A stretch of 64,000 nt of DNA from Sulfidibacterium sp964456625 (GTDB lineage: Bacteria > Bacteroidota > Bacteroidia > Bacteroidales > F082): positions 29,333-93,332 of the forward strand of contig CAYWBO010000002.1 of NCBI GenBank assembly GCA_964456625.1. Reading direction: 5' to 3'. Shown in pieces: positions 31,703 to 40,741 of the stretch. A program made the position numbers and the translations under genes. Every line of letters starts with the position of its first letter. The first letter of the stretch is position 1. A model generated the notes under the pieces. The model ran no database searches. It saw only the letters and a program-made list of their open reading frames with translations, and had not been told where the DNA came from.

Positions 31703-32791
31703 ATGGCAGGGAATACTTTTGGGAAAATCATAAAACTCACCAGCTTTGGAGAGTCGCACGGACGTGCAATAGGAGGGGTGCTGGAAGGCATCCCGGCGGG
31801 ATTGAAAATAGATCCGGAATTCATTCAGAATGAGTTGGACAGAAGACGGCCGGGGCAGTCTAAATGGGTGAGCCCTCGACAGGAAGCAGACCGTTTTGAA
31901 ATCCTTTCCGGTGTCTTTGAGAGCACAACACTGGGAACACCGATTGGTTTTGTTATCTGGAATAAAGATCAGCATTCTGCTGATTACAATCATATTGCTA
32001 AGGCATACAGACCTTCACATGCCGATTATACCTACGATCAGAAATACGGATTTCGCGATCATCGCGGTGGCGGACGTTCGTCAGCCCGGGAAACTATAGC
32101 CCGTGTGGCTGCCGGTGCCTTTGCAAAAACGTTGTTGAATGAGTTGGGGGTTGAGATCCGGGCATTTGTGCATCAGATCGGTACCGTGAGCCTTGATAAA
32201 GTGCCGGATATGGAAGCCATCCGGAATACGGAAAAATCTGTGTTGCGCTGCCCCGATGAAAAGACAACGGAAGAGATGATCCGGCTGATAGAGGAGACGG
32301 CAAAAGAAGGGGACACGTTGGGTGGGAAAATCTCATGCGTAGTAACCGGGATGCCGGCAGGGCTGGGAGAACCTGTTTTCGATAAGCTGAATGCAGATCT
32401 GGGCAAAGCCATGCTCAGCATCAACGCGGTAAAGGGCTTTGAAATTGGCTCTGGTTTTGCAGCCGTTTCTATGAAAGGTTCCCGGCACAACGATCCTTTC
32501 GAAAAAGAAGGCGATCATCTTCGTACCCTCACCAACAACTCCGGTGGCGTACAGGGCGGCATTTCCAACGGAAACGATATTTATTTTAACGTTGGTTTCA
32601 AACCCATTGCCACCATTATGAAAACACAGAAATCCTTTGATGCACAGGGAAATGAGATTATGTTGGAAGGAAAAGGAAGACACGACGTTACCGTGGTCCC
32701 CAGGGCCGTACCGATCGTAGAAGCCATGGCGGCACTCGTCATCGCTGACCATTATCTGAGAAACAAGGTCGCAACCATGGAGAATTTATAA
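31703..32791 (+). CDS. aroC: Chorismate synthase
   Basis: AroC makes chorismate from 5-enolpyruvylshikimate-3-phosphate with reduced FMN, the last common step to aromatic amino acids. The 362-residue protein shows all three family signatures: GESHGRAIGGVLEGIPAG near the start (16-33), DHRGGGRSSARETIARVAAG (about 117-136), and the C-terminal block DVTVVPRAVPIVEAMAA. Length is normal. No other shikimate gene is in the window. The ATG at 31703 gives the standard N-terminus (MAGNTFGKIIKLTSFGESHG). A strong terminator follows. Confidence 0.97.
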   Translation: MAGNTFGKIIKLTSFGESHGRAIGGVLEGIPAGLKIDPEFIQNELDRRRPGQSKWVSPRQEADRFEILSGVFESTTLGTPIGFVIWNKDQHSADYNHIAKAYRPSHADYTYDQKYGFRDHRGGGRSSARETIARVAAGAFAKTLLNELGVEIRAFVHQIGTVSLDKVPDMEAIRNTEKSVLRCPDEKTTEEMIRLIEETAKEGDTLGGKISCVVTGMPAGLGEPVFDKLNADLGKAMLSINAVKGFEIGSGFAAVSMKGSRHNDPFEKEGDHLRTLTNNSGGVQGGISNGNDIYFNVGFKPIATIMKTQKSFDAQGNEIMLEGKGRHDVTVVPRAVPIVEAMAALVIADHYLRNKVATMENL

Positions 32792-32813
32792 CCTGAATTA
32801 AAGACAGGAAAAT

Positions 32814-32846
32814 AAAAAGTCCGGGTCATGTGATCCGGACTTTTTT
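32814..32846. terminator. Terminator between aroC and clpC
   Basis: An 11-bp stem, AAAAAGTCCGG/CCGGACTTTTT, with a 10-base loop. T6 follows on the forward strand and T5 on the reverse, so it can serve both convergent genes. Confidence 0.88.
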
Positions 32847-32860
32847 ATGACGGTGATCAA

Positions 32861-35446
32861 CTATTTTTTAGTTGTACTTTTCTTTTTGGTGGTCTTACTC
32901 GCTGCAGCTGTGCCGGTTTTTTTCAGCTTCTTGATTTTTATACCAACGGTATCAGCTTTGGCATCATAATGAACCGTGATCACATCACCTTCCGACAGGC
33001 TGCTCTTAATGATCTCTTCTGCCAGCAGATCCTCGATATATTTCTGGATCGCCCGTTTCAGCGGCCTTGCACCAAACTGTTCGTCCCAGCCCTTTTCAAT
33101 GATATAATCCTTGGCCTCCGAAGAAACTTCAATCTTGTAACCCATCTCATGGATTCTGCCATAGAGTGAAGACAACTCAATATCGATGATCTTGTAGATA
33201 TCTTCTTTTTCAAGCGAATCGAAAATGATCACGTCATCGATACGGTTCAGGAATTCAGGGGCAAAGGCACGTTTCAGCGCATTTTCAATGACTCCGTGAG
33301 CCATGCCGGCGCGACTGCTTTTTCTTGCTTCTGTTGAAAATCCGATGCCTTCTCCAAAATCTTTCAGCTGTCTGGAGCCGATGTTGGATGTCATGATGAT
33401 GATGGAATTCTTGAAGTCCACTCTTCTTCCCAGACTGTCGGTCAGCACGCCGTCATCCAGCACCTGGAGCAAAAGATGGAAGACATCAGGGTGTGCTTTT
33501 TCAATTTCATCCAGCAAAATAATGGAATACGGTTTTCTGCGTACTTTCTCCGTCAGCTGACCGCCTTCTTCATAGCCCACGTATCCTGGAGGGGCGCCTA
33601 CGAGTCTTGAAACCGCAAATTTTTCCATGTATTCGCTCATGTCGATACGGATCAAAGCATTTTCTGTGTCGAACATGTATTTTGCCAGCATTTTCGCCAG
33701 GTAGGTTTTCCCAACTCCTGTGGGACCGAGGAAAATGAACGAACCGATAGGTTTGTTCGGGTCTTTCAGCCCCGCGCGGTTCCTGCGGATGGCTTTCACC
33801 ACTTTTTCCACAGCTGAGTCCTGCCCGATGACTTCTTTTTCCATGTCGGGAACCATGTTGATCAGACGTACGCTTTCGCTTTGCGCGATGTTAGTTACCG
33901 GAATGCCAGTCATCATGGCCACCACTTCAGCCACATTGGCTTCCGTAACGGCTTCGCGATGGATGTCTGCTTCTTCTTCCCAGCGTTTTTTAGCCCGATC
34001 CAGCTCTTCGGTGTATCGTCTTTCGATATCCCGGAACTGAGCAGCTTCTTCAAACTTCTGCGCTCCGATGGCCTGTACTTTTTTCAGGCGGATCTCTTCG
34101 ATGGATTTTTCCAGATTGATGATCTCCGAAGGAACGTGAATATTGCTGATATGAACGCGTGCACCGGCTTCGTCCAGGGCGTCGATGGCCTTGTCGGGAA
34201 GGAACCGGTCGCTGATGTATCGGTTGGTAAGGGTCACACAAGCCTTGATGGCTTCCGGACTGTAACGTACCAGATGGTGATCCTCGTATTTTTCCTTGAT
34301 ATTTTCAAGAATGTGAATGGTTTCATCAGGACTGGTCGGGTCCACAAGTACTTTCTGGAACCGGCGTTCCAGCGCACCGTCCTTTTCAATATACTGACGG
34401 TATTCGTCCAGCGTGGTAGCGCCGATACATTGTAGTTCACCCCGTGCCAGTGCTGGTTTAAAAAGGTTGGAAGCGTCCAGTGAACCCGTGGCGTTTCCGG
34501 CACCTACGATGGTATGAATCTCATCGATAAACAGGATGATATCCGGATTTTTGGTCAGCTCGTTCAGAACGGCTTTCATTCGTTCTTCGAACTGGCCGCG
34601 GTATTTGGTTCCTGCCACCAGTGAAGCAAGGTCCAGCGTAACAATTCTTTTGTTAAACAAAACCCTGGAGACCTGACGATTCACAATACGCAGGGCCAAT
34701 CCCTCAGCAATAGCTGATTTTCCGACCCCCGGCTCTCCGATCAGGATCGGGTTGTTCTTTTTGCGTCGGCTTAGCACCTGGGAAATACGCTCCAGTTCTT
34801 TGTTACGGCCTACGATCGGGTCGAGGCGCTTTTCCTGGGCAGCTTTGGTAAGGTCATTACCAAAATTGTCCAGCACCGGAGTCTTCGATTTGGCTTCGCC
34901 TTTCTTTGATCCGCCGCCGAATGGCTTTTCAGCGCCGAACTCTTCATTTTCATCTTCGTTCTGCAATTCAGCTTTGGTGGGCCTTATCAGATCTGACTTT
35001 TCCTTTTCATCGCTCAGCATGGATTTTAATTCATCTTTAAAGATTTGATAATCCACCCCGGCCATGGAAAGCTTATGGGTCACCAAATTGTTTTCATCTT
35101 TCAGGATGGCAAGCATTAAATGTTCGGTGTCAATTAGTTCGCTATGAAGTACTTTGGCTTCGAGGTAGGTGATTTTGAGCGCTTTCTCAGCTTGTTTTAC
35201 CACTGGAATGTTTTCCATTTTCGCATGTCCGGCATCAGGATTTCTCACGGAGGTCTCGATTTCCTGTTTTAGTTTTTTCAAATCCACACCAAAATAACGC
35301 AGTACCTGAATGGCCATACCTTCTCCTTCGCGTAATATTCCCAACAACAGATGCTCCAGGCCTATATAGTTGTTTCCCAGTCGTACCGCTTCCTCCCGGC
35401 TGTACGACATGACGTCTTTCATTCTGTTCGAAAATTTCGTATCCAT
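32861..35446 (-). CDS. clpC: ATP-dependent Clp protease ATP-binding subunit ClpC
   Basis: This 861-residue class I Hsp100 unfoldase feeds substrates to ClpP. The N-domain has two repeats (about 1-145, with LGNNYIGLEHLLLGIL). AAA-1 has Walker A GEPGVGKSAIAEG (about 235-247). A UVR/M region follows (AQFRDIERRYTEEL, about 455-470). AAA-2 has GPTGVGKTYLAK and the VGAPPGYVGYEEGG pore motif, and the C-terminal D2-small domain ends with a lysine/threonine tail (KTTKKKSTTKK). The UVR-type middle distinguishes ClpC from ClpB, and the double N-repeat distinguishes it from ClpX. No clpP is nearby. It is divergent from gyrA across 301 bases. Confidence 0.96.
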   Translation of the reverse strand: MDTKFSNRMKDVMSYSREEAVRLGNNYIGLEHLLLGILREGEGMAIQVLRYFGVDLKKLKQEIETSVRNPDAGHAKMENIPVVKQAEKALKITYLEAKVLHSELIDTEHLMLAILKDENNLVTHKLSMAGVDYQIFKDELKSMLSDEKEKSDLIRPTKAELQNEDENEEFGAEKPFGGGSKKGEAKSKTPVLDNFGNDLTKAAQEKRLDPIVGRNKELERISQVLSRRKKNNPILIGEPGVGKSAIAEGLALRIVNRQVSRVLFNKRIVTLDLASLVAGTKYRGQFEERMKAVLNELTKNPDIILFIDEIHTIVGAGNATGSLDASNLFKPALARGELQCIGATTLDEYRQYIEKDGALERRFQKVLVDPTSPDETIHILENIKEKYEDHHLVRYSPEAIKACVTLTNRYISDRFLPDKAIDALDEAGARVHISNIHVPSEIINLEKSIEEIRLKKVQAIGAQKFEEAAQFRDIERRYTEELDRAKKRWEEEADIHREAVTEANVAEVVAMMTGIPVTNIAQSESVRLINMVPDMEKEVIGQDSAVEKVVKAIRRNRAGLKDPNKPIGSFIFLGPTGVGKTYLAKMLAKYMFDTENALIRIDMSEYMEKFAVSRLVGAPPGYVGYEEGGQLTEKVRRKPYSIILLDEIEKAHPDVFHLLLQVLDDGVLTDSLGRRVDFKNSIIIMTSNIGSRQLKDFGEGIGFSTEARKSSRAGMAHGVIENALKRAFAPEFLNRIDDVIIFDSLEKEDIYKIIDIELSSLYGRIHEMGYKIEVSSEAKDYIIEKGWDEQFGARPLKRAIQKYIEDLLAEEIIKSSLSEGDVITVHYDAKADTVGIKIKKLKKTGTAAASKTTKKKSTTKK

Positions 35447-35468
35447 TAATTCTTTTGTTTTTCTTTTG

Positions 35469-35476
35469 CAAAATTA
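35469..35476 (-). promoter_or_regulatory. clpC: Putative -7 promoter box for clpC
   Basis: The reverse strand reads TAATTTTG, 22 bases upstream of the clpC ATG. Confidence 0.55.
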
Positions 35477-35694
35477 AACATTAGCACCTTACCAATAAGA
35501 CTAAAAGGTGAAAATATATTTTTAAGGTATTCTGCTCCTGGTCAAAAATAAGCAGAAAAATCTCACATTATAACAAAGGTAATTCACAAAAGTGATATTC
35601 ACGGTTTGGTTATCATTAATTTTTAACTGCATTTTGTTAATAGAAAACCGGAATATAACCGGCAGATTTGTTTCGTAAATTCTTAAGAAAGTAT

Positions 35695-35702
35695 TACTTT
35701 TG
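35695..35702 (+). promoter_or_regulatory. gyrA: Putative -7 promoter box for gyrA
   Basis: TACTTTTG, 45 bases before the gyrA ATG. A partial Shine-Dalgarno (AGGAG, 35735-35739) lies 8 bases before the start. Confidence 0.6.
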
Positions 35703-35747
35703 CAGGTTAATAAATATTTCATAAACTAAGTTTGAGGAGTTCAATTA

Positions 35748-38288
35748 ATGGAAAATTTTCCTGAAGGAGAGAGGATTCTAAGAATCAATATTGAAAACCA
35801 GATGAAATCCTCCTACATCGATTATTCGATGTCGGTGATTGTTGCCCGTGCTTTACCGGATGTTCGTGATGGAATGAAACCGGTACACCGCAGGGTTTTG
35901 TTCGGAATGTACGAACTGGGCGTGTTTTCGAACCGCCCGTATAAAAAGTCAGCCAGAATAGTGGGAGAGGTGCTGGGGAAATTTCACCCGCACGGCGATA
36001 GTTCCGTTTATGATACGATGGTGCGTATGGCCCAGGATTGGTCGTTACGCTATCCTTTGGTCGAAGGCCAGGGTAACTTCGGGTCTATCGACGGTGACAG
36101 CCCGGCAGCCATGCGTTATACCGAAGCCCGGCTGAACAAGATCGCAGAAGAAATGTTGGTGGATCTTGAAAAAGATACCGTCGATCAACAGAATAATTTT
36201 GACGACAGCCTGAAGGAACCCAAGGTACTCCCGGCTTTGATCCCAAACTTACTGGTGAACGGAGCTTCCGGAATTGCCGTCGGAATGGCTACCAACATGG
36301 CCCCGCACAACCTCACGGAAGTGGTGGACGGCATCATCGCATACATCGAAAACAGAGACATTACCATCCCTGAGTTGATGGAATATATTAAAGCACCTGA
36401 CTTCCCCACGGGAGGTATCATTTACGGCTACGAAGGCGTAAAGGAAGCTTTTGAAACGGGGAGGGGCCGCATCGTGATTCGGGGCCGTGTGAATATAGAA
36501 GAATCGGCCAGCGGCCGTGAGCACCTGATAATTACAGAGTTACCTTATCAGGTCAACAAGGCAGAGATGATCCGGAAGACCGCCGACCTGGTCAACGAAA
36601 AGAAAATCGAAGGCATCGCCGACATCAATGATGAGTCGGACCGTAACGGGATGCGTATCGTTTATGAATTGAAAAAGGATGCCCTGCCCAGCATCATCAT
36701 CAATCAGCTGTACAAACAGACGGCTTTACAGAGTTCCTTCAGTGTCAATAACATCGCGTTGGTAAACGGCAGGCCGGAGGCGCTGAATCTGAAAGATCTG
36801 ATCAGGCATTATGTGAATCACCGTCATGAAGTGGTGATCCGCCGTACCCGTTATGATCTAAATGAAGCTGAGAAGAAAGCCCACATTCTGGTAGGATTGC
36901 TGATTGCACTGGACAACATCGATGAAGTCATCAAACTGATCCGCGCTTCCAAGACTCCGGATGAAGCCAAAGACGGTTTGATGTCGCGTTTTGAATTGTC
37001 CGAGGTTCAGGCCAAAGCCATTCTGGATATGCGTCTGCAAAAGCTCACCGGGTTGGAGCGGGATAAGCTGAAAGAAGACTACGAAAACCTGATGGCCCTG
37101 ATCAAGGAACTGAAAGAAATTCTGGGTGATGAATCACTCAGGATGGAGATCATCAAGGACGAATTGCGGCGCATCAGAGAAAAATATGGCGACGAACGTC
37201 GCTCAGAAATTGAGTATACTGCCGAAGACATCCGTATGGAAGATGTGATCCCCAACGAACCGGTGGTCATTACCATTTCGAGTTTGGGATATATCAAAAG
37301 AACTTCGCTAACGGAATATCGCGTGCAGGCCAGGGGAGGCCGTGGTTCGCGCGGAAGCACCACACGGGAAGAAGACTTCCTGGAACACCTGTTTGTGGCC
37401 ACCAACCACGATTATATGCTTTTCTTCACCCAGAAGGGAAAAGTGTACTGGATGCGTGTGTTTGAGATCCCGGAAGGTGCCAAAACTTCGAAAGGACGTG
37501 CCATCCAGAACCTGATCCAGATCGATCCGGAAGATTCCGTGAAAGCCTATATTAATGTGAAAGACCTGAATGATGAAGAGTACATCAACAACAATTTCAT
37601 CATTCTGGCCACCAAAAAAGGAACCATTAAAAAGACTTCGCTGGAAGCTTATTCGCGTCCGCGGCAGGGGGGTATCAACGCCATTACCATTCACGAAAAT
37701 GATGAATTGCTGGCCGCACGCCTTACCAACGGTAACAACGAGGTGCTGATGGCCCTGCGTTCCGGTAATGCTATTCGTTTCCCGGAAAATACGGTTCGTC
37801 CCATGGGAAGAACGGCTGCCGGGGTACGTGGTATCCGTCTTTCCAGCGATAAGGACGAAGTGATCGGCATGATCTGCCTGGAACATCCTGATTATGATGT
37901 CCTGGTGGTTTCTCAAAAAGGATACGGAAAACGTTCAAAATTAGAGGATTACAGAATTACCAATCGGGGAGGTAAGGGGGTTAAAACCCTGAGTATCACC
38001 GAAAAAACCGGAGAGCTTATTGCCATCAATAACGTGACCGATGAAGATGATCTGATGATCATTAACAAGTCCGGGATTATCATCAGGATCTCCGTCAGTG
38101 AGTTGCGGACCATGGGAAGGGCAACCCAGGGCGTTCGCCTGATCAACCTGAAAGACGAGGACGAAATCGCTGCAGTAGCAAAGGTTCCTGTCAACGAATT
38201 TGAAGGCGAGGAGGGTGAAGAAGCTGAATTGGAGGGTGAAGAAAGCACAGAAGCTGCTGATTTGCAGGCCCCTGAACCGAAGGAATAA
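35748..38288 (+). CDS. gyrA: DNA gyrase subunit A
   Basis: GyrA is the DNA-breaking subunit of gyrase, which introduces negative supercoils with GyrB. The 846-residue protein has the winged-helix/tower core with catalytic Y124 in AAMRYTEARLN. The quinolone-determining region is intact (HPHGDSSVYDTMVRMAQDWS). The C-terminal six-bladed pinwheel begins about 500 with the GyrA-box-like QARGGRGSRG. The acidic tail (EFEGEEGEEAELEGEE) is typical of gyrase rather than ParC. gyrB is not in the window. An adjacent TPR gene follows with its own promoter. Confidence 0.96.
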   Translation: MENFPEGERILRINIENQMKSSYIDYSMSVIVARALPDVRDGMKPVHRRVLFGMYELGVFSNRPYKKSARIVGEVLGKFHPHGDSSVYDTMVRMAQDWSLRYPLVEGQGNFGSIDGDSPAAMRYTEARLNKIAEEMLVDLEKDTVDQQNNFDDSLKEPKVLPALIPNLLVNGASGIAVGMATNMAPHNLTEVVDGIIAYIENRDITIPELMEYIKAPDFPTGGIIYGYEGVKEAFETGRGRIVIRGRVNIEESASGREHLIITELPYQVNKAEMIRKTADLVNEKKIEGIADINDESDRNGMRIVYELKKDALPSIIINQLYKQTALQSSFSVNNIALVNGRPEALNLKDLIRHYVNHRHEVVIRRTRYDLNEAEKKAHILVGLLIALDNIDEVIKLIRASKTPDEAKDGLMSRFELSEVQAKAILDMRLQKLTGLERDKLKEDYENLMALIKELKEILGDESLRMEIIKDELRRIREKYGDERRSEIEYTAEDIRMEDVIPNEPVVITISSLGYIKRTSLTEYRVQARGGRGSRGSTTREEDFLEHLFVATNHDYMLFFTQKGKVYWMRVFEIPEGAKTSKGRAIQNLIQIDPEDSVKAYINVKDLNDEEYINNNFIILATKKGTIKKTSLEAYSRPRQGGINAITIHENDELLAARLTNGNNEVLMALRSGNAIRFPENTVRPMGRTAAGVRGIRLSSDKDEVIGMICLEHPDYDVLVVSQKGYGKRSKLEDYRITNRGGKGVKTLSITEKTGELIAINNVTDEDDLMIINKSGIIIRISVSELRTMGRATQGVRLINLKDEDEIAAVAKVPVNEFEGEEGEEAELEGEESTEAADLQAPEPKE

Positions 38289-38351
38289 ACTCTCTCAATT
38301 TAGAAGAACTTTAATCAGTTTGATATAAGGTGTATAATTAGCGTAATTAAA

Positions 38352-38359
38352 TATATTTG
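38352..38359 (+). promoter_or_regulatory. Putative -7 promoter box for the TPR gene
   Basis: TATATTTG, 18 bases before the ATG at 38378. Because it overlaps an earlier in-frame start at 38357, it argues for 38378 as the true start. Confidence 0.6.
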
Positions 38360-38377
38360 CAAAAAAATTATTATCAC

Positions 38378-39523
38378 ATGAAAAGAATTATTTTATTAAC
38401 AGCTATTAGTTTGTCTTTTGTATTTTCTGCTTATGCTCAGAGAGGCGAGAGGACAGATGCCTATCTGGCATTACAAAAGGGTAAGCTGAAGGAAGCAAAA
38501 GAGGCAATTGATAAAGCTGTCAAGAATGAAAAAACCATGAATGACGCTAAAACATGGTTGTATTATGGTGAAGTTTATTATGGTATCTCGACCAGCCCGT
38601 TGCCGGTTTTCCGCAATCTGGATCCCCAGGCGGCGCAAAAAGCGCTGGCAGCCTTCGAGAAAGCTAAAAAGCTGGACGAAAAACACAAAATTACAAAAGA
38701 AGCCGACGCATATATTGGAAAACTTTCCGGAGTGTTCTACACGGCTGGGGCCAACGATTTCAAGGTAAAAGACTATAACAAGGCCGTTACCGATTTTGAA
38801 CAGGCTTTCAAGATCGCCGGTATTATGGGAAAAACAGATACTACGGCTGCTTATAACGTGGGGATCAGTGGTGTGCTGGCCAATCAGCCCAAAGTAGCTG
38901 CTGAATATTTAAAAAAATGTATTGATTTAAATTTCAAGGATCCCAAGGTTTTTATTTTCTACTCACGTTCGTTGAAACAAATGGGAGATACCACAGGTGC
39001 CATGCAGGCTTTGGAACAGGGTAGAACCCGTTTCCCCAAAGAATTGAGCATTTTGCTGGAACAGGCTCAGATTTATCTGGAACAGGGAAAGACAGAACAA
39101 CTGATCGCCAGTCTGAAAGAAGCGATCGCACGGGAACCTAACAGCCCGAGCAATGCCAATTTCTACTTCCTGATCGGAAAAAGCTATGACGACGCTGGTA
39201 ATAAGACCATGGCTGAAGAATATTACAAGAAAGCCATCGGCGTAAAAGCTGACTTCTTCGAAGCTTATTATAATATTGGCGCTATTTTCGTCAACAATGC
39301 ATCCAATATTCAGAAACAGGCCAACAACCTGCCATTGAATAAAGTTAAAGAATACAACGCGTTGAACGATTCTGCCAATGCACAGTTAAGACTTTCATTG
39401 CCCTGGCTTGAAAAAGCACTGAGCATCCGTCCCGGAAACAAACTTTCGACTGCCGCTTTGAAAGAAGCATACACACGTTTGAAGATGTATGACAAGCTGA
39501 AAGCTTTGAATGCAAACAAATAA
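38378..39523 (+). CDS. Exported tetratricopeptide-repeat protein
   Basis: From the ATG at 38378 this gives 381 residues with a clear signal peptide (MKRIILLTAISLSFVFSAYA, cleaved before QRGERTD). Several TPR units follow, for example YLALQKGKLKEAKEAIDKAV, FKVKDYNKAVTDFEQAFKIA and FYFLIGKSYDDAGNKTMAEEYYKKA. TPRs are protein-binding scaffolds, so it probably acts in the periplasm or at the outer membrane in a complex. No catalytic domain is seen. The gene has its own promoter and terminator. Its position after gyrA may be incidental. Confidence 0.85.
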   Translation: MKRIILLTAISLSFVFSAYAQRGERTDAYLALQKGKLKEAKEAIDKAVKNEKTMNDAKTWLYYGEVYYGISTSPLPVFRNLDPQAAQKALAAFEKAKKLDEKHKITKEADAYIGKLSGVFYTAGANDFKVKDYNKAVTDFEQAFKIAGIMGKTDTTAAYNVGISGVLANQPKVAAEYLKKCIDLNFKDPKVFIFYSRSLKQMGDTTGAMQALEQGRTRFPKELSILLEQAQIYLEQGKTEQLIASLKEAIAREPNSPSNANFYFLIGKSYDDAGNKTMAEEYYKKAIGVKADFFEAYYNIGAIFVNNASNIQKQANNLPLNKVKEYNALNDSANAQLRLSLPWLEKALSIRPGNKLSTAALKEAYTRLKMYDKLKALNANK

Positions 39524-39532
39524 ATAAAAAGG

Positions 39533-39570
39533 ATAAAGGGAAGAGGGAGAACCTTTCTTCCCTTTATTTT
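39533..39570 (+). terminator. Terminator after the TPR gene
   Basis: A 12-bp stem (39533-39544 with 39556-39567) with an 11-base loop, followed by TTTTG. The U-run is short. Confidence 0.7.
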
Positions 39571-39719
39571 GAGATAATATATTTAACATAATATAAATTA
39601 TAGGACAAAAATAATATTATCGAAATATGCCTGTTTTCTTGGCAGATAGCAACTTAAATGATTATAGAGAGATTTGTTGCCGGATAATTATCATTTGAAA
39701 TTTCATAATATTGAGAGAA

Positions 39720-40550
39720 TTATTTTTCAACATTTCCATCCTCAAAAATATCCGACACAAAAGTCTGTTCCTGCATGGGTGGCCTGACATAACCTTTCTC
39801 CGGAGTCAGCGCGGGAAGTTTGATGGGCGGTGGCGTTAAATCTTCATAGGGAATTTGGTTCAGCAAATGCTGGATGGTATTCAAGTGGGCTCTTTTTTTG
39901 TCGTCGGCATCGACTACAAACCAGGGCGACACTTTGGTATCTGTGTAAGAGAACATTTCATCTTTTGCCTGAGAATATTCTACCCATTTTTCCCTGGATT
40001 TCAAATCCATGGGGCTCAATTTCCATCGCTTTGTAGGATGTTCAATTCGTGATTGGAACCTTTTTTCCTGTTCTTCTTCACTCACTGAAAACCAATATTT
40101 TATCAAAATAATACCGGAATGGATCAGCATATTCTCAAAATGCGGGCAAGAACGCAGAAAGTCCCAGTATTCATCATCTGTACAAAATCCCATGACTTTC
40201 TCTACCCCCGCACGGTTATACCACGATCGGTCGAACAACACGATCTCTCCCGCCGAGGGCAAATGGGCTACATAACGTTGAAAATACCATTGGGTTTTTT
40301 CTTTGTCAGTGGGCACTCCCAATGCGACAACCCTGGCCACACGCGGATTTAAAACTTCAGTAATCAGCTTGATGGCACCGCTTTTCCCTGCCGTATCGCG
40401 CCCCTCAAAAAGCACGGCAATGCGTATTCCCTTTGCTTTTACCCACTCCTGCAGTTTTACAAGTTCAATCTGCAGTTCCTGTAATTTTTGAATGAAGACC
40501 TTTTCCTTGAGTTTTCCGTGTTTATTAAGAATTTGCCCTTTTTGATCCAT
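39720..40550 (-). CDS. ppk2: Polyphosphate kinase 2 (PPK2)
   Basis: PPK2 moves phosphate between polyphosphate and nucleotides, usually making GTP or ATP from the diphosphates. The 276-residue protein has Walker A in FEGRDTAGKSGAIKLI (about 49-64), Walker B in FDRSWYNRAGVEKVMGF, and the lid-region motif SREKWVEYSQAKDEMF. It is one-domain length and belongs to the class I-type PPK2 group by layout. The C-terminal extension (TPEKGYVRPPMQEQTFVSDI) is not part of the core fold. It has its own -7 box. No ppk1 is seen. Confidence 0.93.
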   Translation of the reverse strand: MDQKGQILNKHGKLKEKVFIQKLQELQIELVKLQEWVKAKGIRIAVLFEGRDTAGKSGAIKLITEVLNPRVARVVALGVPTDKEKTQWYFQRYVAHLPSAGEIVLFDRSWYNRAGVEKVMGFCTDDEYWDFLRSCPHFENMLIHSGIILIKYWFSVSEEEQEKRFQSRIEHPTKRWKLSPMDLKSREKWVEYSQAKDEMFSYTDTKVSPWFVVDADDKKRAHLNTIQHLLNQIPYEDLTPPPIKLPALTPEKGYVRPPMQEQTFVSDIFEDGNVEK

Positions 40551-40568
40551 TTTGATGTTTGTTTTTCA

Positions 40569-40576
40569 CAAATTTA
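40569..40576 (-). promoter_or_regulatory. ppk2: Putative -7 promoter box for ppk2
   Basis: The reverse strand reads TAAATTTG, 18 bases upstream of the ATG at 40550. Confidence 0.5.
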
Positions 40577-40711
40577 GCAATTTTGATGGATCGAATCCGG
40601 GGCTTAGTCCATTTTCAAACTGAAGCCCGGCTCCTTATCTGAAACGTTTGTGAAAGATTCAAAGCATAAAAAAGTACGGAAGAATGTCTTATTTAGAACC
40701 ATTTTAATTAT

Positions 40712-40719
40712 TATATTTG
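40712..40719 (+). promoter_or_regulatory. Putative -7 promoter box for the fused E1 gene
   Basis: TATATTTG, 22 bases before the ATG at 40742. Confidence 0.6.
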
Positions 40720-40741
40720 CATCATCAAATTAGAATCCCTA

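Larger units (their letters stand above)
35447..35747. other. 301-base divergent clpC-gyrA regulatory spacer
   Basis: AT-rich and without a credible gene: the 66-codon reverse frame at 35522-35722 has no homology signal and covers the gyrA promoter. It holds -7 boxes for clpC (35469-35476) and gyrA (35695-35702). It also has the 14-mer GCATTTTGTTAATA at 35629-35642, which recurs upstream of the HU gene. Confidence 0.7.

Noticed and set aside
35522..35722. 66-codon reverse open frame in the clpC-gyrA spacer
   Set aside because: It covers the gyrA promoter box, has a Cys/Phe/Asn-rich composition without motif and no start signal.
37308..37916. 202-codon reverse open frame inside gyrA
   Set aside because: Shadow of the GyrA C-terminal domain.
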